NCBI GenBank assembly: GCA_017431685.1
Contig: JAFRKO010000033.1
Location: forward strand, 1 to 64,000
Length of the DNA: 64,000 nt
Direction of reading: 5' to 3'
DNA from: Mogibacterium sp.
GTDB taxonomy: Bacteria; Bacillota; Clostridia; Peptostreptococcales; Anaerovoracaceae
Position numbers and translations under genes: made by a program. A model generated the notes under the pieces. It saw nothing but the letters and a program-made list of their open reading frames with translations. It was not told where the DNA came from and did no database searches. Below, piece by piece: positions 55,181-64,000 of this stretch. Each line of letters opens with the position of its first letter. Positions within the stretch are counted from its first letter, which is position 1.

Positions 55181-56560
55181 TTATGACTGATAGATACGGA
55201 TGGCGTCGGATATATTTGCAGCGCCCAGAACGCGGATCCCTCCGGATGAAGTCCTGCCGGCCTGTCCGGCGTTCTTTGCGGGAAGTATAACAGCTTCATA
55301 TCCGAGTCTTGCTGCCTCCTGTATTATCTTGTCTGCGCTGGGTATCGAGCGCAGGTTGCCGGTGAGGCCGACTTCTCCTGCTGCTACCAGACGCTTCGTC
55401 GAAGTCCTGCCCCTGTATGAGCTGAATATCGCAAGAGCAACTGCAAGGTCGGTAGAGGTGCTGCCTGTGTTCATGCCGCCGACGACATTCACATAAACAT
55501 CGTAGTCGAGCAGGTTAAGGCCGGCTTTTTTCTCGAGCACTGCGAGTATCATATTGAGGCGGTTCTGGCTGATCCCGATGGCTGTTCTGCGGGCAAAGCC
55601 TACGTTCGCACGGGTCACCAGCGCCTGTATCTCAAAGAAGACCGGACGGCTGCCTTCGTAGACTGCGGACACTACCGAGCCTTCCTCGCTCTCGGTGCTC
55701 TCGATGAGGCTTCCGGATATATCAGGCACTTCGATCATGCCTTCCTCTGTCATGCGGAAAGCGCCTATCTCGTCGGTGGTGCCGAAGCGGTTCTTGAACG
55801 AGCGGAGTATCCTCAGATCTCTGTCGCGCTCGCCGCTGAAGCTGAGAACCGTATCGACCATGTGCTCTATGGTTTTAGGACCGGCGAGCTCACCCGACTT
55901 TGTGACATGGGCTACTATAAACACCGGCACATTGCGGTTTTTGGCGTATCTTATGAGCTGTCCGGAGCACTCTCTTATCTGAGTAAGGCTGCCTGCCACC
56001 GAATCTGCCGACTGTGAATACATCGTCTGTATGGAATCGATTATTATGAAGCAAGGCTTTATGCTGTCGCATGCAGCTATGATGTTCTCGATATTTGTCT
56101 CCGGGTAGATGTAGAGCGAGTCGCTGATCTTTCCGAGTACACGGTCTGCTCTCAGCTTTACCTGTTCTTCGGATTCCTCGCCGCTCACGTAGAGCACCGG
56201 ACCGTATTTATCGGCGATCCGGCCTGCTGCCTGAGCTATAAGCGTGGATTTGCCTATGCCCGGTTCGCCTGATATGAGTGTGAGCGATCCCGGTACGATT
56301 CCGCCGCCAAGCACACGGTTGAGCTCCGACAGTCCGGAGTCAATGCGGGTATAGTCGTGGGTGCCGACTTCACCAAGCTTAACCGGACGGCCGGCAACTC
56401 CTATGCGTCTTCTTGTGTCTGATTCGGTCTTTTCGGCCGGAGCAACTTTATGCTCAACTATTGTGTTCCACGCACCGCAAAAAGTACACTGGCCCTGCCA
56501 GGCAGTGTACTCGTTGCCGCATTCTGTACAGATAAAAACGGTCTTCGGTTTTTTAGCCAT
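55181..56560 (-). CDS. radA: DNA repair protein RadA
   Basis: The protein has 459 residues. The zinc finger (CTECGNEY, CTFCGAW) at the N-terminus is followed by a RecA-like ATPase with Walker A GEPGIGKST, the RadA-specific KNRFG motif and a C-terminal Lon-protease-like domain (about 290-450; NVVGGMNT). It helps branch migration in recombinational repair. Its start overlaps the histidine kinase stop by 8 bp, so it is read with the two-component genes. Confidence 0.95.
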   Translation of the reverse strand: MAKKPKTVFICTECGNEYTAWQGQCTFCGAWNTIVEHKVAPAEKTESDTRRRIGVAGRPVKLGEVGTHDYTRIDSGLSELNRVLGGGIVPGSLTLISGEPGIGKSTLIAQAAGRIADKYGPVLYVSGEESEEQVKLRADRVLGKISDSLYIYPETNIENIIAACDSIKPCFIIIDSIQTMYSQSADSVAGSLTQIRECSGQLIRYAKNRNVPVFIVAHVTKSGELAGPKTIEHMVDTVLSFSGERDRDLRILRSFKNRFGTTDEIGAFRMTEEGMIEVPDISGSLIESTESEEGSVVSAVYEGSRPVFFEIQALVTRANVGFARRTAIGISQNRLNMILAVLEKKAGLNLLDYDVYVNVVGGMNTGSTSTDLAVALAIFSSYRGRTSTKRLVAAGEVGLTGNLRSIPSADKIIQEAARLGYEAVILPAKNAGQAGRTSSGGIRVLGAANISDAIRIYQS

Positions 56561-58037
56561 CTTTCTTCTCTGTTTCTTCCGCTGCCGGCTTTTTTACCGT
56601 CTCCATCTCGAACCAGAAGTCTGAACCCTTGCCTTCTTCGCTCTCTACACCATACTTTGCTCCATGGAGATTAAGGAGTCCTTTTACGATCGCAAGGCCC
56701 AGGCCGGTGCCTTCAATGCCGCGCTCGTGATTAGCGGAAGTCCTGTAGTATTTATCCCACACATGACCGATCTCATCCGCAGGTATGCCCACGCCGCGAT
56801 CGATACAGTGGAAAGTCACTTTTTTACTGCTTTTATTGAGTCTGATCTCTATGTATTTATTGTCACCCGAGTACTTGACCGCGTTGGATACGAAATTGGT
56901 CATTACCTGAGTCATCCTTGTGCGGTCGCCCACAACATAAGCCGGCTTGCACGGGTAGAAATGTATCTCGAACCCTTCAGAAGATGCAAGCGCGAGAAAG
57001 CTCTCATAGACACTTCTGGCTGCCTGCACCAGATCGAAAGTCTCCATGTTCATCGTAACGTTGTTGGACTGCAGGCTGGATACTGAGAGCATATCTGTGA
57101 CCAGCTTGTTGAGGTGTTCAGTCTCCGAAATGATGACGTTAAGGTCGGAGTTACGTTTTTCAGGATTGTCTCCTGTGATGTCGATGATCTTCTCCGCGTA
57201 AGATCTTATCATGGTGAGCGGAGTCTTGAGGTCGTGCGATACGTTCGCTATGATCTCGCGCTGATAGAAGTCGGTCTTTTCCATCTCGTAGGAAGCCTTG
57301 TTGAGCGCCCGTGCGAGCTCCTTGGTCTCAGTAAATCCGGCTCCGTCAAAATACACATCATGGTTGCCGTTGGAAAGTTCCGTCGCTGAGCGTGTAAGTT
57401 TTTCGATTGGGGCGGACAGACGCACCGACAGCGCAAATGCCAGAAGCAGCGATACGACAAGTACGATGAAAGAAATATAGATAAGCATATCCCTCAGAAT
57501 TCTGACAGTCACCTGATCAGGATAAAGAGGCGCGATGATGCAAAGGATACTGTCTGTTCCGTCTGCTGATATATATGAAGCATAAACCAGTCTTGAACCC
57601 ATGCTCGAAGAGTCGCGCCGTGTTTCACTGACGCTTACAGCAGGGGATGAAGCAAGCTTTGCCTGAATACGGCTGACATCACTTTCAAACGCATCACTGC
57701 CAAGAACCTCTCTGGTGCCGTCGAAAACAAGGCTTTCGTCACCAATGTCGATCCTTATATACAGGTCGTTAGTGCCGGCGGTCTGCACAGCAAGCGACTC
57801 GAAGCTGTAGCGGTCCTGCTTGAACTGGGCTTCCAGCGTCTCGGCTGTGCGCATTACTTCCTGGGATCTCGCGCGCTCATAGAAGCTGTTGAGGAAGAAA
57901 TTTGAGAGCCCCCAGAGCACCATTACCAGAAACAGCGCAAAAACGACGAACGATAAAAGTATCGTCGTCTTTATGCTGCTGGTATCAACTCTTTTTTTTG
58001 CGCTTCTGGAGGCGCGCTTGCCGGTATGATCAGCCAT
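56553..58037 (-). CDS. Sensor histidine kinase
   Basis: The protein has 494 residues. Two helices (about 26-50 and 180-207) flank an extracytoplasmic sensor region, followed by HAMP (about 207-260), HisKA with NVSHDLKTPLTM (about 265-330) and HATPase with NFVSNAVKYS, DRGVGIPADE and GTGLGLAIVKGLL (about 380-485). It is paired with the OmpR-type regulator 26 bp upstream on the same strand. The signal is unknown. Confidence 0.92.
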   Translation of the reverse strand: MADHTGKRASRSAKKRVDTSSIKTTILLSFVVFALFLVMVLWGLSNFFLNSFYERARSQEVMRTAETLEAQFKQDRYSFESLAVQTAGTNDLYIRIDIGDESLVFDGTREVLGSDAFESDVSRIQAKLASSPAVSVSETRRDSSSMGSRLVYASYISADGTDSILCIIAPLYPDQVTVRILRDMLIYISFIVLVVSLLLAFALSVRLSAPIEKLTRSATELSNGNHDVYFDGAGFTETKELARALNKASYEMEKTDFYQREIIANVSHDLKTPLTMIRSYAEKIIDITGDNPEKRNSDLNVIISETEHLNKLVTDMLSVSSLQSNNVTMNMETFDLVQAARSVYESFLALASSEGFEIHFYPCKPAYVVGDRTRMTQVMTNFVSNAVKYSGDNKYIEIRLNKSSKKVTFHCIDRGVGIPADEIGHVWDKYYRTSANHERGIEGTGLGLAIVKGLLNLHGAKYGVESEEGKGSDFWFEMETVKKPAAEETEKKDG

Positions 58038-58063
58038 TTCTCAGCGTTCTCTTCTTTGCTTCG

Positions 58064-58741
58064 CTATTCCTCGTATTCGAACTTGTATCCGACACCTCTG
58101 AGTGTCACGATGAATTTTCTGTATGGACCAAGACAGTTGCGCAGATTCTTTACATGTGTGTCAATCGTTCTGTCGTCCCCAAAGAAGTCATAGCCCCAGA
58201 TATCCTCGAGAAGCTTCTCTCTCGAAAGGGCGATGTTCTTGTGCTGTATCATGTAGAAGAGCAGGTCGTATTCTTTCGGAGTGAGCTCAACGCGCTTGCC
58301 GTCAACGCTGATCGTACGTGCGGCTATGTTGATTTCCAGACCTTCGAACTTCTGTATGTTTGAAACGTTCCTTTCGGATGCATCCCTGCGGTTCAGCACT
58401 GCGTTGACCCTCGCCATAAGCTCTTTCGGGCTGAATGGCTTTACAACGTAGTCATCGATACCGAGTTCAAAGCCAAAGAGCTTGTCATACTCCTCGCCTC
58501 TGGCTGACAGCATGATAACAGGAATGCTCTTGATCTTCTGTATTTCCTTTACAGCACTGAAACCGTCGAGCTTAGGCATCATGATATCCATGATGATAAG
58601 ATCGTAATCGTTGAGTTTCACCATGCCTATCGCACTCATGCCGTCGGCGGCTTCTTCTGCTGCGTAACCGCTGAATTCCGCGTATTCTCTTATGACCTCG
58701 CGGATCTTTTCTTCGTCATCTACTATCAGTATTTTCTTCAT
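58064..58741 (-). CDS. OmpR/PhoB-family response regulator
   Basis: The protein has 225 residues with GGAGG twelve bases upstream. The receiver has DDEE, phospho-Asp in LIIMDIMMP and Lys in VVKPFSP; the C-terminal winged helix (about 130-225) has LTPKEYDLLFYM and VGYKFE. First gene of a minus-strand operon with the histidine kinase and radA, transcribed away from carD. Confidence 0.93.
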   Translation of the reverse strand: MKKILIVDDEEKIREVIREYAEFSGYAAEEAADGMSAIGMVKLNDYDLIIMDIMMPKLDGFSAVKEIQKIKSIPVIMLSARGEEYDKLFGFELGIDDYVVKPFSPKELMARVNAVLNRRDASERNVSNIQKFEGLEINIAARTISVDGKRVELTPKEYDLLFYMIQHKNIALSREKLLEDIWGYDFFGDDRTIDTHVKNLRNCLGPYRKFIVTLRGVGYKFEYEE

Positions 58742-58780
58742 CGGAAATCCTCCGTTTTTTCACAAATCATATTTGGCGTC

Positions 58781-58788
58781 ATTATATC
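58781..58788 (-). promoter_or_regulatory. -10 promoter element of the two-component operon
   Basis: On the minus strand the sequence reads TGATATAAT, an extended -10, 40 bp ahead of the response-regulator start. No clear -35. Confidence 0.45.
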
Positions 58789-58896
58789 ATACAGAGAGGG
58801 TGAATTGGTATGCATAGCAGGGTGGAAAACTGCCCTGAGCGTAAGACTTATCCGTAATAATGCGCAGGCCGAGTCGTCAAACAGACACATATTGTA

Positions 58897-58971
58897 TTGA
58901 CAACCTTTATATAGGGTGATAATATTACATGTTTATTTTTGTTTGCTTTTTGAAACAAAAGACGCTATAAT
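58897..58971 (+). promoter_or_regulatory. Two tandem promoters of carD-ispDF-proS
   Basis: P1 has -35 TTGACA (58897-58902), 17 bp, -10 TAATAT (58920-58925). P2 has -35 TTGCTT (58943-58948), 17 bp, -10 TATAAT (58966-58971). The carD start is at 58998 with AAAGGAGG before it. The rest of the 58742-58997 gap shows nothing else. Confidence 0.65.
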
Positions 58972-58997
58972 GATGTTGTAAAAGGAGGAAAGCGTCT

Positions 58998-59471
58998 ATG
59001 TTCAAAATTGGCGACTACATTGTATATCCGATGTACGGCGCGGGCATCATAACCGAGATAGTTGAGAAGGAGTTTCTCGGTGAGATGCGCATGTATTATA
59101 ATGTGTCGCTTCCTTACTGCCGGATGGAGGCATCTGTTCCTGTTGACAACACCGAAAAGCTGGGCGTGAGGCACATAATCGATCCCGAACGCATCGGTGA
59201 GGTGCTTGAGGTGCTTAAGCAAGACACCGAACCGATGAACCCCAACTGGAACAAACGATACCGCGAGAACACCGAGAGGATGCAGACAGGAGACATCCTG
59301 GAAGTGGCAGCGGTAGTAAGGAATCTCGTCAGAACGGACAGACTTAAACCGCTTTCGACCGGAGAGAAAAAACTTCTCAGTACAGCAAAGCAGATACTTG
59401 AAAGCGAACTGATCTACTCCGGTGGATACACGATGGAAGAAGCAGACGAGATGGTCGAAACCAATATATAG
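58998..59471 (+). CDS. CarD-family transcription regulator
   Basis: The protein has 157 residues, typical for CarD/CdnL. The N-terminal Tudor-like RNA-polymerase-interacting domain (FKIGDYIVYPMYGAGII) is followed by an alpha-helical DNA-binding domain (LSTGEKKLLSTAKQIL). CarD proteins bind the RNAP beta subunit and stabilise open complexes. It heads the operon that continues with ispDF and proS. Confidence 0.9.
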   Translation: MFKIGDYIVYPMYGAGIITEIVEKEFLGEMRMYYNVSLPYCRMEASVPVDNTEKLGVRHIIDPERIGEVLEVLKQDTEPMNPNWNKRYRENTERMQTGDILEVAAVVRNLVRTDRLKPLSTGEKKLLSTAKQILESELIYSGGYTMEEADEMVETNI

Positions 59472-59519
59472 CCCGGAGCTAGTGAGGGAATCGGCCATTT
59501 GCATTTGTATAAGGAGATT

Positions 59520-60767
59520 ATGGTAGAAAAAGTATCAAACTGGATATGTTCAGTCATAGTTGCAGCCGGCCAAGGTACACGCATGGGAATGGATGTGCCA
59601 AAGCAGCTGTTTCCTTATGGTGGCTCAACTGTGCTCGGGACTGCAATCAATGCTTTCGCTTCACTTGATTATATCGATAAGATATATGTAGTATCGCCGC
59701 AGGACGGTTCCCTCGACGATGTATATGAAGTGATCACGGCAGAATGTGAAAGGCTGACCGGAAGGGAGCCGGGAAGCATAGCGATCATAAATGGAGGAGC
59801 TGCAAGAGAGGATTCCGTCAGGGAGGGAATCAAAGCGGCTTCGCGCGATGCCGACCTGGCAGGAATAGATAAAGAAGATGCGATAGTTCTCATACATGAC
59901 GCTGCCAGACCGGGAGTCAGCGAGGAGATTATCCGCTGCAATATAGAGACGCTCAGCAAATACAGAGCAGCCTGCACGGCGCTGCCATCAAGCGACTCAA
60001 TACGCATGATAAACTGCGAAAAACCTGAATATGTTACAGGTTTGGCATTGAAAGAAACAATAACATATCCTATAATGAACACTAATGTTGTCAGAAGAGA
60101 ACTTATCTACAGGACACAGACCCCGCAGACGTTCAGGCTTTCTGACATTCTGAGAGCGCATGAGAGGGCAGTGCGTGACGGATACACCGCCACAGATGAC
60201 GCTATGGTTGCGGAATATGCCGGGATCAGCGTGGCGCTGGTAGAAGGTTCGACTGCCAATTACAAGATAACCACCAGAGAGGATATCCAAATGACTGTCA
60301 GAACAGGAATCGGATATGATGTACACAGACTCGTCCCGGGGAGACCACTTATACTCTGCGGGACCCCAATCCCCAGCAAGCTCGGGCTGGACGGTCATTC
60401 AGATGCGGATGTCGCAGTACACGCGCTGATGGACGCGCTGCTCGGGGCAGCAGGACTGGGAGATATCGGAAGACATTTTCCTGATTCCGACGAAAAATAT
60501 AAAGGTGCGGATTCAATGAAGCTGCTGGCAGAAGTCAAAGGCATGCTGGGCAGCGTGAGGATCGTAAATGTAGATGTAGCGATCATCGCCCAGGCACCGA
60601 AGCTTGCGCCTTACATGGAACAGATGAAGCAGAATATAGCGAGTACACTCGGGATCCCTGAAAGCGCCGTAAATGTCAAGGCGACTACAGAGGAGGGACT
60701 CGGGTTCACAGGCAGAGGAGAAGGCATGGCAGCCATGGCCACTGCCGCAATAGAAGGGAGTTTTTAA
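59520..60767 (+). CDS. ispDF: Bifunctional IspD/IspF (MEP pathway)
   Basis: The protein has 415 residues. ATG 59520 is chosen, though AAGGAG is only three bases away; a TTG at 59499 is the alternative. IspD half (about 1-230): [20 protein letters not shown] and TDDAMV for the CTP-dependent cytidylyl transfer to MEP. IspF half (about 255-415): [16 protein letters not shown] and metal-ligand H/D residues for 2,4-cyclodiphosphate formation. Fusion of these non-consecutive steps is common. It feeds isopentenyl diphosphate synthesis. Confidence 0.93.
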   Translation: MVEKVSNWICSVIVAAGQGTRMGMDVPKQLFPYGGSTVLGTAINAFASLDYIDKIYVVSPQDGSLDDVYEVITAECERLTGREPGSIAIINGGAAREDSVREGIKAASRDADLAGIDKEDAIVLIHDAARPGVSEEIIRCNIETLSKYRAACTALPSSDSIRMINCEKPEYVTGLALKETITYPIMNTNVVRRELIYRTQTPQTFRLSDILRAHERAVRDGYTATDDAMVAEYAGISVALVEGSTANYKITTREDIQMTVRTGIGYDVHRLVPGRPLILCGTPIPSKLGLDGHSDADVAVHALMDALLGAAGLGDIGRHFPDSDEKYKGADSMKLLAEVKGMLGSVRIVNVDVAIIAQAPKLAPYMEQMKQNIASTLGIPESAVNVKATTEEGLGFTGRGEGMAAMATAAIEGSF

Positions 60768-60769
60768 CA

Positions 60770-62548
60770 ATGAGATTATCCAAAAACCATCTTAAGACAC
60801 TCAGAGAGGCACCATCGGATGCTGTACTTGAGAGCCATAAGCTGCTCGTAAGAGCGAATATGATCAAGCAGGAATCTGCGGGAATCTACATGTTCCCGAA
60901 GCTGGGCTGGAGAACAGTAAGAAAGGTAGAGCAGATCGTCCGCGAGGAAATGGACTATGTTGATTGCCAGGAGATCTACATGCCGCACGTAAATCCGGCC
61001 GAGCTTTGGAAGGAGACGGGCAGATGGTATGCATACGGACCTGAGCTCTGGAGAATCCAGGACCGTAACGGCAACGACTTCATACTGAACCCTACATGTG
61101 AAGAGATTTTCACAGACTTCGTACGCAAGGAGTGGTCATCCTACAAAGAGCTGCCGTTCTCACTGTATCATATTCAGTTCAAGTACAGAGACGAGTCGCG
61201 TCCGAGATACGGACTTCTGAGAACAAGAGAGTTCATCATGAAGGATGCTTATACATTCGACGCTACAGAAGAAGATCTGCACACTGCATACATGAGACAG
61301 TATCACGCATATGAGAAGATCTTCACTCGTATGGATCTTGACTACAGAATCGTAGAGGCTGACAACGGCCCTATCGGCGGAAGCAAGTCTCACGAGTTCT
61401 CGGCTCTCTCTGACTGGGGTGAGTCAGATATTCTCTACTGCGATAACTGCGGAATGGCTGCTACAGTCGAAAGAGCAGAGTGCATGGACGATGAGCCGGT
61501 CAAGGAAGAAATGCAGCCGGTACAGAAGGTGTTCACACCTGGCACAAAGACCATCGAGGACGTATGCAACTACCTGAAGCTGCCTGTGGAGAAGTCCATC
61601 AAGGCTCTCATGTTCACAACATACGATACAGATCTTCAGCCAAAGGACAACGTTGTAGCATTCGTCAGGGGCGACAGACAGCTCAACCTGATAAAGCTGG
61701 TCAACGCACTCAACGTACCTGAACATTATATCGAATTCGCAGACGAGGATGTTACAGGCCCTATCACAGGATCCGTTGCAGGATTTACAGGACCTATGGG
61801 ACTCAAGAACTGCATCGTAGTAGTAGACACTGAGCTTGTAGGCACAGTCAATATGTGCGCAGGTGCTAACGAAGAAGACCACCATCTTACAGGTGTCTGC
61901 TACGGCAGAGACTACACAGGCGATATCGTTACGGATATCAAGACACTCCAGGAAGGCGACCGCTGCCCACACTGCGGAAAGCCGGTCAAGTTCAGACGCG
62001 GTATCGAGGTTGGTCAGATCTTCAAGCTGGGACTCAAGTACTCCGAGAGCATGAACGCTACATTCAAGGATGAGAACGGTGTAGATCATCCATACTGGAT
62101 GGGATGCTACGGTGTAGGTATCACAAGATCGATGCAGGCTGTCGTAGAGCAGCACCATGATGACAAGGGAATCATCTGGCCGCTGTCCATTGCTCCTTAT
62201 CACGTGATCGTTACAGTAGTCAAGTCGCACGACGAGACACAGATGCAGGTTGCTTATGACATCGAGAAGAAACTTGAGTCGATGGGCGTTGAAGTCATGG
62301 TAGACGACCGTGATGAGAGACCTGGAGTCAAGTTCAACGACGCTGACCTCATCGGAATTCCAATCAGGATCACTGTCGGTAAGTTCGCTGCAGAAGGCAA
62401 AGTAGAGTACAAGCTCCGCCGCGAGGATGCTCACGAGCTCATGACGATCGAAGATGCAATTGCTAAGGCAAAGGCTCTTGTTGATCTCGAAGGCGACGGA
62501 AGATGCTTCTTCTCGAGACTTTCCGAAGAGACAATGAACGCTCACTGA
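60770..62548 (+). CDS. proS: Prolyl-tRNA synthetase
   Basis: The protein has 592 residues, the bacterial-type length. Motif 2 region is YRDESRPRYGLLRTREF and motif 3 is GCYGVGITRSM. Between them lies the YbaK-like editing insertion (about 225-400; VEKSIKALMF, GFTGPMG). C-terminal anticodon-binding domain (about 470-592). The start is 2 bp after the ispDF stop with GAAGGGAG upstream. Confidence 0.95.
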   Translation: MRLSKNHLKTLREAPSDAVLESHKLLVRANMIKQESAGIYMFPKLGWRTVRKVEQIVREEMDYVDCQEIYMPHVNPAELWKETGRWYAYGPELWRIQDRNGNDFILNPTCEEIFTDFVRKEWSSYKELPFSLYHIQFKYRDESRPRYGLLRTREFIMKDAYTFDATEEDLHTAYMRQYHAYEKIFTRMDLDYRIVEADNGPIGGSKSHEFSALSDWGESDILYCDNCGMAATVERAECMDDEPVKEEMQPVQKVFTPGTKTIEDVCNYLKLPVEKSIKALMFTTYDTDLQPKDNVVAFVRGDRQLNLIKLVNALNVPEHYIEFADEDVTGPITGSVAGFTGPMGLKNCIVVVDTELVGTVNMCAGANEEDHHLTGVCYGRDYTGDIVTDIKTLQEGDRCPHCGKPVKFRRGIEVGQIFKLGLKYSESMNATFKDENGVDHPYWMGCYGVGITRSMQAVVEQHHDDKGIIWPLSIAPYHVIVTVVKSHDETQMQVAYDIEKKLESMGVEVMVDDRDERPGVKFNDADLIGIPIRITVGKFAAEGKVEYKLRREDAHELMTIEDAIAKAKALVDLEGDGRCFFSRLSEETMNAH

Positions 62549-62583
62549 TGACAGAGAGCATCACGATTTACATATTGTGCACA

Positions 62584-62626
62584 TTCCGGGCATCCAGGCA
62601 AAAGGATGCCCGGTTTTCTTTTCGTT
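62584..62626 (+). terminator. Intrinsic terminator of the carD-ispDF-proS operon
   Basis: 10-bp stem CCGGGCATCC (62586-62595) / GGATGCCCGG (62604-62613) followed by TTTTCTTTTCGTTTT. Confidence 0.92.
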
Positions 62627-62649
62627 TTATATTCAAATATTCAGGACTC

Positions 62650-62658
62650 TGATATAAT
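62650..62658 (+). promoter_or_regulatory. Extended -10 promoter just before the chromate-transporter gene
   Basis: TGATATAAT ends 9 bp before the ATG at 62668, so the transcript would start within about 3 nt of the start codon and no Shine-Dalgarno is present. Confidence 0.45.
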
Positions 62659-62667
62659 TATTAAGTT

Positions 62668-63237
62668 ATGAACATTCTTGTTGAGCTCTTTATTGTGTTT
62701 TTTAAATTAGGTGCTTTCACTATCGGAGGCGGTATTGCAATGCTTCCGCTTCTGCAGAACACCCTCATTAATGATAAGAAGTGGTTCACCAAAGAAGAAT
62801 TCATGGACATTGTTGCCGTGTGTCAGAGCCTGCCGGGTGTGGTGGCCATAAATATGGCGACTTATGTGGGGTTTAAGAAAAAAGGGCTGATGGGGTCTGT
62901 GGTTTCGACATTTGGAGTCGTGATCCCTTCGTTCACAATGATACTCATCATCGCTAAGTTCATCACAACGCTCGGCGACAACAGCGTACTGATGGGTGCG
63001 ATGGCCGGACTCAGAGCAGCTGCGCTGGGAATGGTAGTTGTTGCGATGATACAGCTTCTGCCGGCTGCTATTAAGAACAAATGGGCTCTGCTGGCAGCCG
63101 TCACCGCATTCATCCTTATAGCTGTTCTCAGGGTAAATACGGCATATGTAATACTGCTGTTCGCAGTGATCGGCATAGCGGTCGCTTTTGCGGGAAGCCG
63201 TAAGGCGGCAAAAGATGAAGGGGGTGAGTCAGAATGA
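62668..63237 (+). CDS. Chromate transporter-family protein, first half
   Basis: The protein has 189 residues: one CHR domain of about six helices. The motif FKLGAFTIGGGIAMLPLL is the family hallmark, with PGVVAINMATYVG following. The family is named for chromate efflux but many clostridial pairs have no proven substrate. Its stop overlaps the next start, so the two halves form a heterodimer. Confidence 0.88.
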   Translation: MNILVELFIVFFKLGAFTIGGGIAMLPLLQNTLINDKKWFTKEEFMDIVAVCQSLPGVVAINMATYVGFKKKGLMGSVVSTFGVVIPSFTMILIIAKFITTLGDNSVLMGAMAGLRAAALGMVVVAMIQLLPAAIKNKWALLAAVTAFILIAVLRVNTAYVILLFAVIGIAVAFAGSRKAAKDEGGESE

Positions 63238-63842
63238 TAATCTGGCAGCTCTTCATAAGCTTTTTAAAGGTTGGGCTTCTCGGCTTCGGCGGCGGACTTG
63301 CCATCGTGAGACTCATCTACGACAGCATACAGCCGTTCCTGAACATGAGTCAGGAGATGTTCGCAAACATCGTTGCGATATCGCAGATAACGCCGGGACC
63401 GCTTGCAGTCAATACAGCCACCTATGTAGGATACGAAGCAGCCGGGATCGGAGGGGCGGCCGCCGCGACCTTCGGGGTCATTCTGCCGGCGTTCATAATC
63501 GTCAGTCTGGTCGGCCGGGCAATACAGAAGTTCAGGGACAGCAAGGCTGTGAACGGTGCGCTGTCAGGCATCAGACCGGCTACAATGGGACTCATTGCAG
63601 CCGCTGCGGCGACGCTTGTAAGACCGTCTTTAGCGGGTGACGGCAGACTCGGCACAGGATTGCTGACAAAACTCGGCGCAGATGCAGGAAGCGGTCTGTT
63701 TACCGTGATTTCAGGCTCGCCAGTAGACGTTATTTCTGTTATCATATTGGTTGCAACAGTAATAATGATAGCAAAGTATAAAAAGAGTCCGTTCTTCGTG
63801 CTGATCATCATGGGATGCCTTGGCGCGATACTCGGAGTTTAG
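63234..63842 (+). CDS. Chromate transporter-family protein, second half
   Basis: The protein has 202 residues, starting at ATG 63234 inside the previous gene's end (ATGA overlap). It repeats the CHR pattern: FLKVGLLGFGGGLAIV and PGPLAVNTATYVGYE. Together the two short proteins replace one long ChrA. Confidence 0.88.
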   Translation: MIIWQLFISFLKVGLLGFGGGLAIVRLIYDSIQPFLNMSQEMFANIVAISQITPGPLAVNTATYVGYEAAGIGGAAAATFGVILPAFIIVSLVGRAIQKFRDSKAVNGALSGIRPATMGLIAAAAATLVRPSLAGDGRLGTGLLTKLGADAGSGLFTVISGSPVDVISVIILVATVIMIAKYKKSPFFVLIIMGCLGAILGV

Positions 63843-63894
63843 AATATGAGCAGGCAGCATGAGGGACAGCGCTGCTTGCTGAAAAGGAGGAGAA

Positions 63895-64000
63895 ATGCAG
63901 GTATATAACACTCTTACGAACAGAAAAGAAGAATTCGTACCAATTGAACCGGGCAAGGTAAAGATGTATGTCTGCGGCCCAACAGTTTACAACTTCTTCC
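63895..64000 (+). CDS. cysS: Cysteinyl-tRNA synthetase, 3' end outside window
   Basis: Start ATG 63895 has AAAGGAGG upstream. The 35 visible residues read [14 protein letters not shown] then [12 protein letters not shown], the zinc-ligand Cys and class I HIGH-region lead-in of CysRS. Confidence 0.85.
   Translation, partial: MQVYNTLTNRKEEFVPIEPGKVKMYVCGPTVYNFF

Noticed and set aside
1..64000. CRISPR arrays, tRNA or rRNA genes
   Set aside because: No regularly spaced short repeats with unique spacers and no tRNA or rRNA-like sequence in the intergenic gaps.

Overview
The window looks like chromosomal DNA of a Gram-positive anaerobe of the Clostridia. The signs are strong Shine-Dalgarno sites, intrinsic terminators, SipW/TasA-type surface proteins, lipoproteins, YedF/DUF3343 selenium-associated genes, an EF-G paralogue and a UPF0597-type cysteine desulfidase. 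The many large surface adhesins would fit a host-associated genus of the Anaerovoracaceae (Family XIII) kind, but that is only a guess. Genes run almost entirely on the + strand; the exception is radA with a two-component system at 55.2-58.7 kb. I see no rRNA, tRNA, CRISPR array, transposase gene or phage.

1-6.4 kb is a surface-fibre operon. It holds the end of an isopeptide-domain (FctA-like) adhesin, two TasA/CalY-like secreted proteins, two membrane-anchored secreted proteins and, after a terminator, a SipW-type signal peptidase. No sortase gene or LPXTG signal is visible. 6.7-16.6 kb is one 3297-residue adhesin with InlB-type, MBG-type and nine near-identical 89-residue repeats, ending in an unusual acidic multi-helix membrane anchor. 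Its promoter carries four copies of a TAATGACGTTATT-like motif.

16.8-26.6 kb is a signalling and secretion block. It has a REC-GGDEF*-EAL-TM-sensor-TM-GGDEF cyclic-di-GMP protein, then a type IV pilus-like operon (transglutaminase lipoprotein, PilC, four small pilin-like proteins, PilT) that also appears to carry a SARP/BTAD regulator with a degenerate GGDEF domain and an Hpt phosphotransfer protein. Its promoter has a 16-bp perfect palindrome over the -10. 26.6-34.5 kb is decaying: an amino-acid-permease/histidine-kinase hybrid with an early amber codon and a missing ATPase domain, a hybrid kinase broken by a frameshift, and a MATE/RsbW-like ATPase fusion with an in-frame amber codon. An intact selenium-associated pair (yedF, DUF3343) sits between them.

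34.9-47.8 kb is metabolic and transport: HAD phosphatase, MFS carrier, glycerophosphodiesterase, an unknown Cys-rich membrane protein, a stand-alone E2-like acyltransferase fold, a metallophosphatase, an ABC exporter fused to a GNAT domain, a separate GNAT, RarA, cysteine desulfidase and purine nucleoside phosphorylase. 47.9-49.3 kb is an AT-rich stretch with a PD-(D/E)XK-like orphan protein. 49.4-64 kb is mostly housekeeping: AsnRS, an EF-G paralogue, a CPBP protease, a lipoprotein, RadA plus a two-component system, then CarD-IspDF-ProRS, a split chromate transporter and the start of CysRS.

The most interesting parts are the sortase-less SipW/TasA/isopeptide fibre operon, the minimal PilT-only pilus-like cassette linked to c-di-GMP-type signalling, and the run of unusual fusions (APC-kinase, MATE-ATPase, ABC-GNAT).
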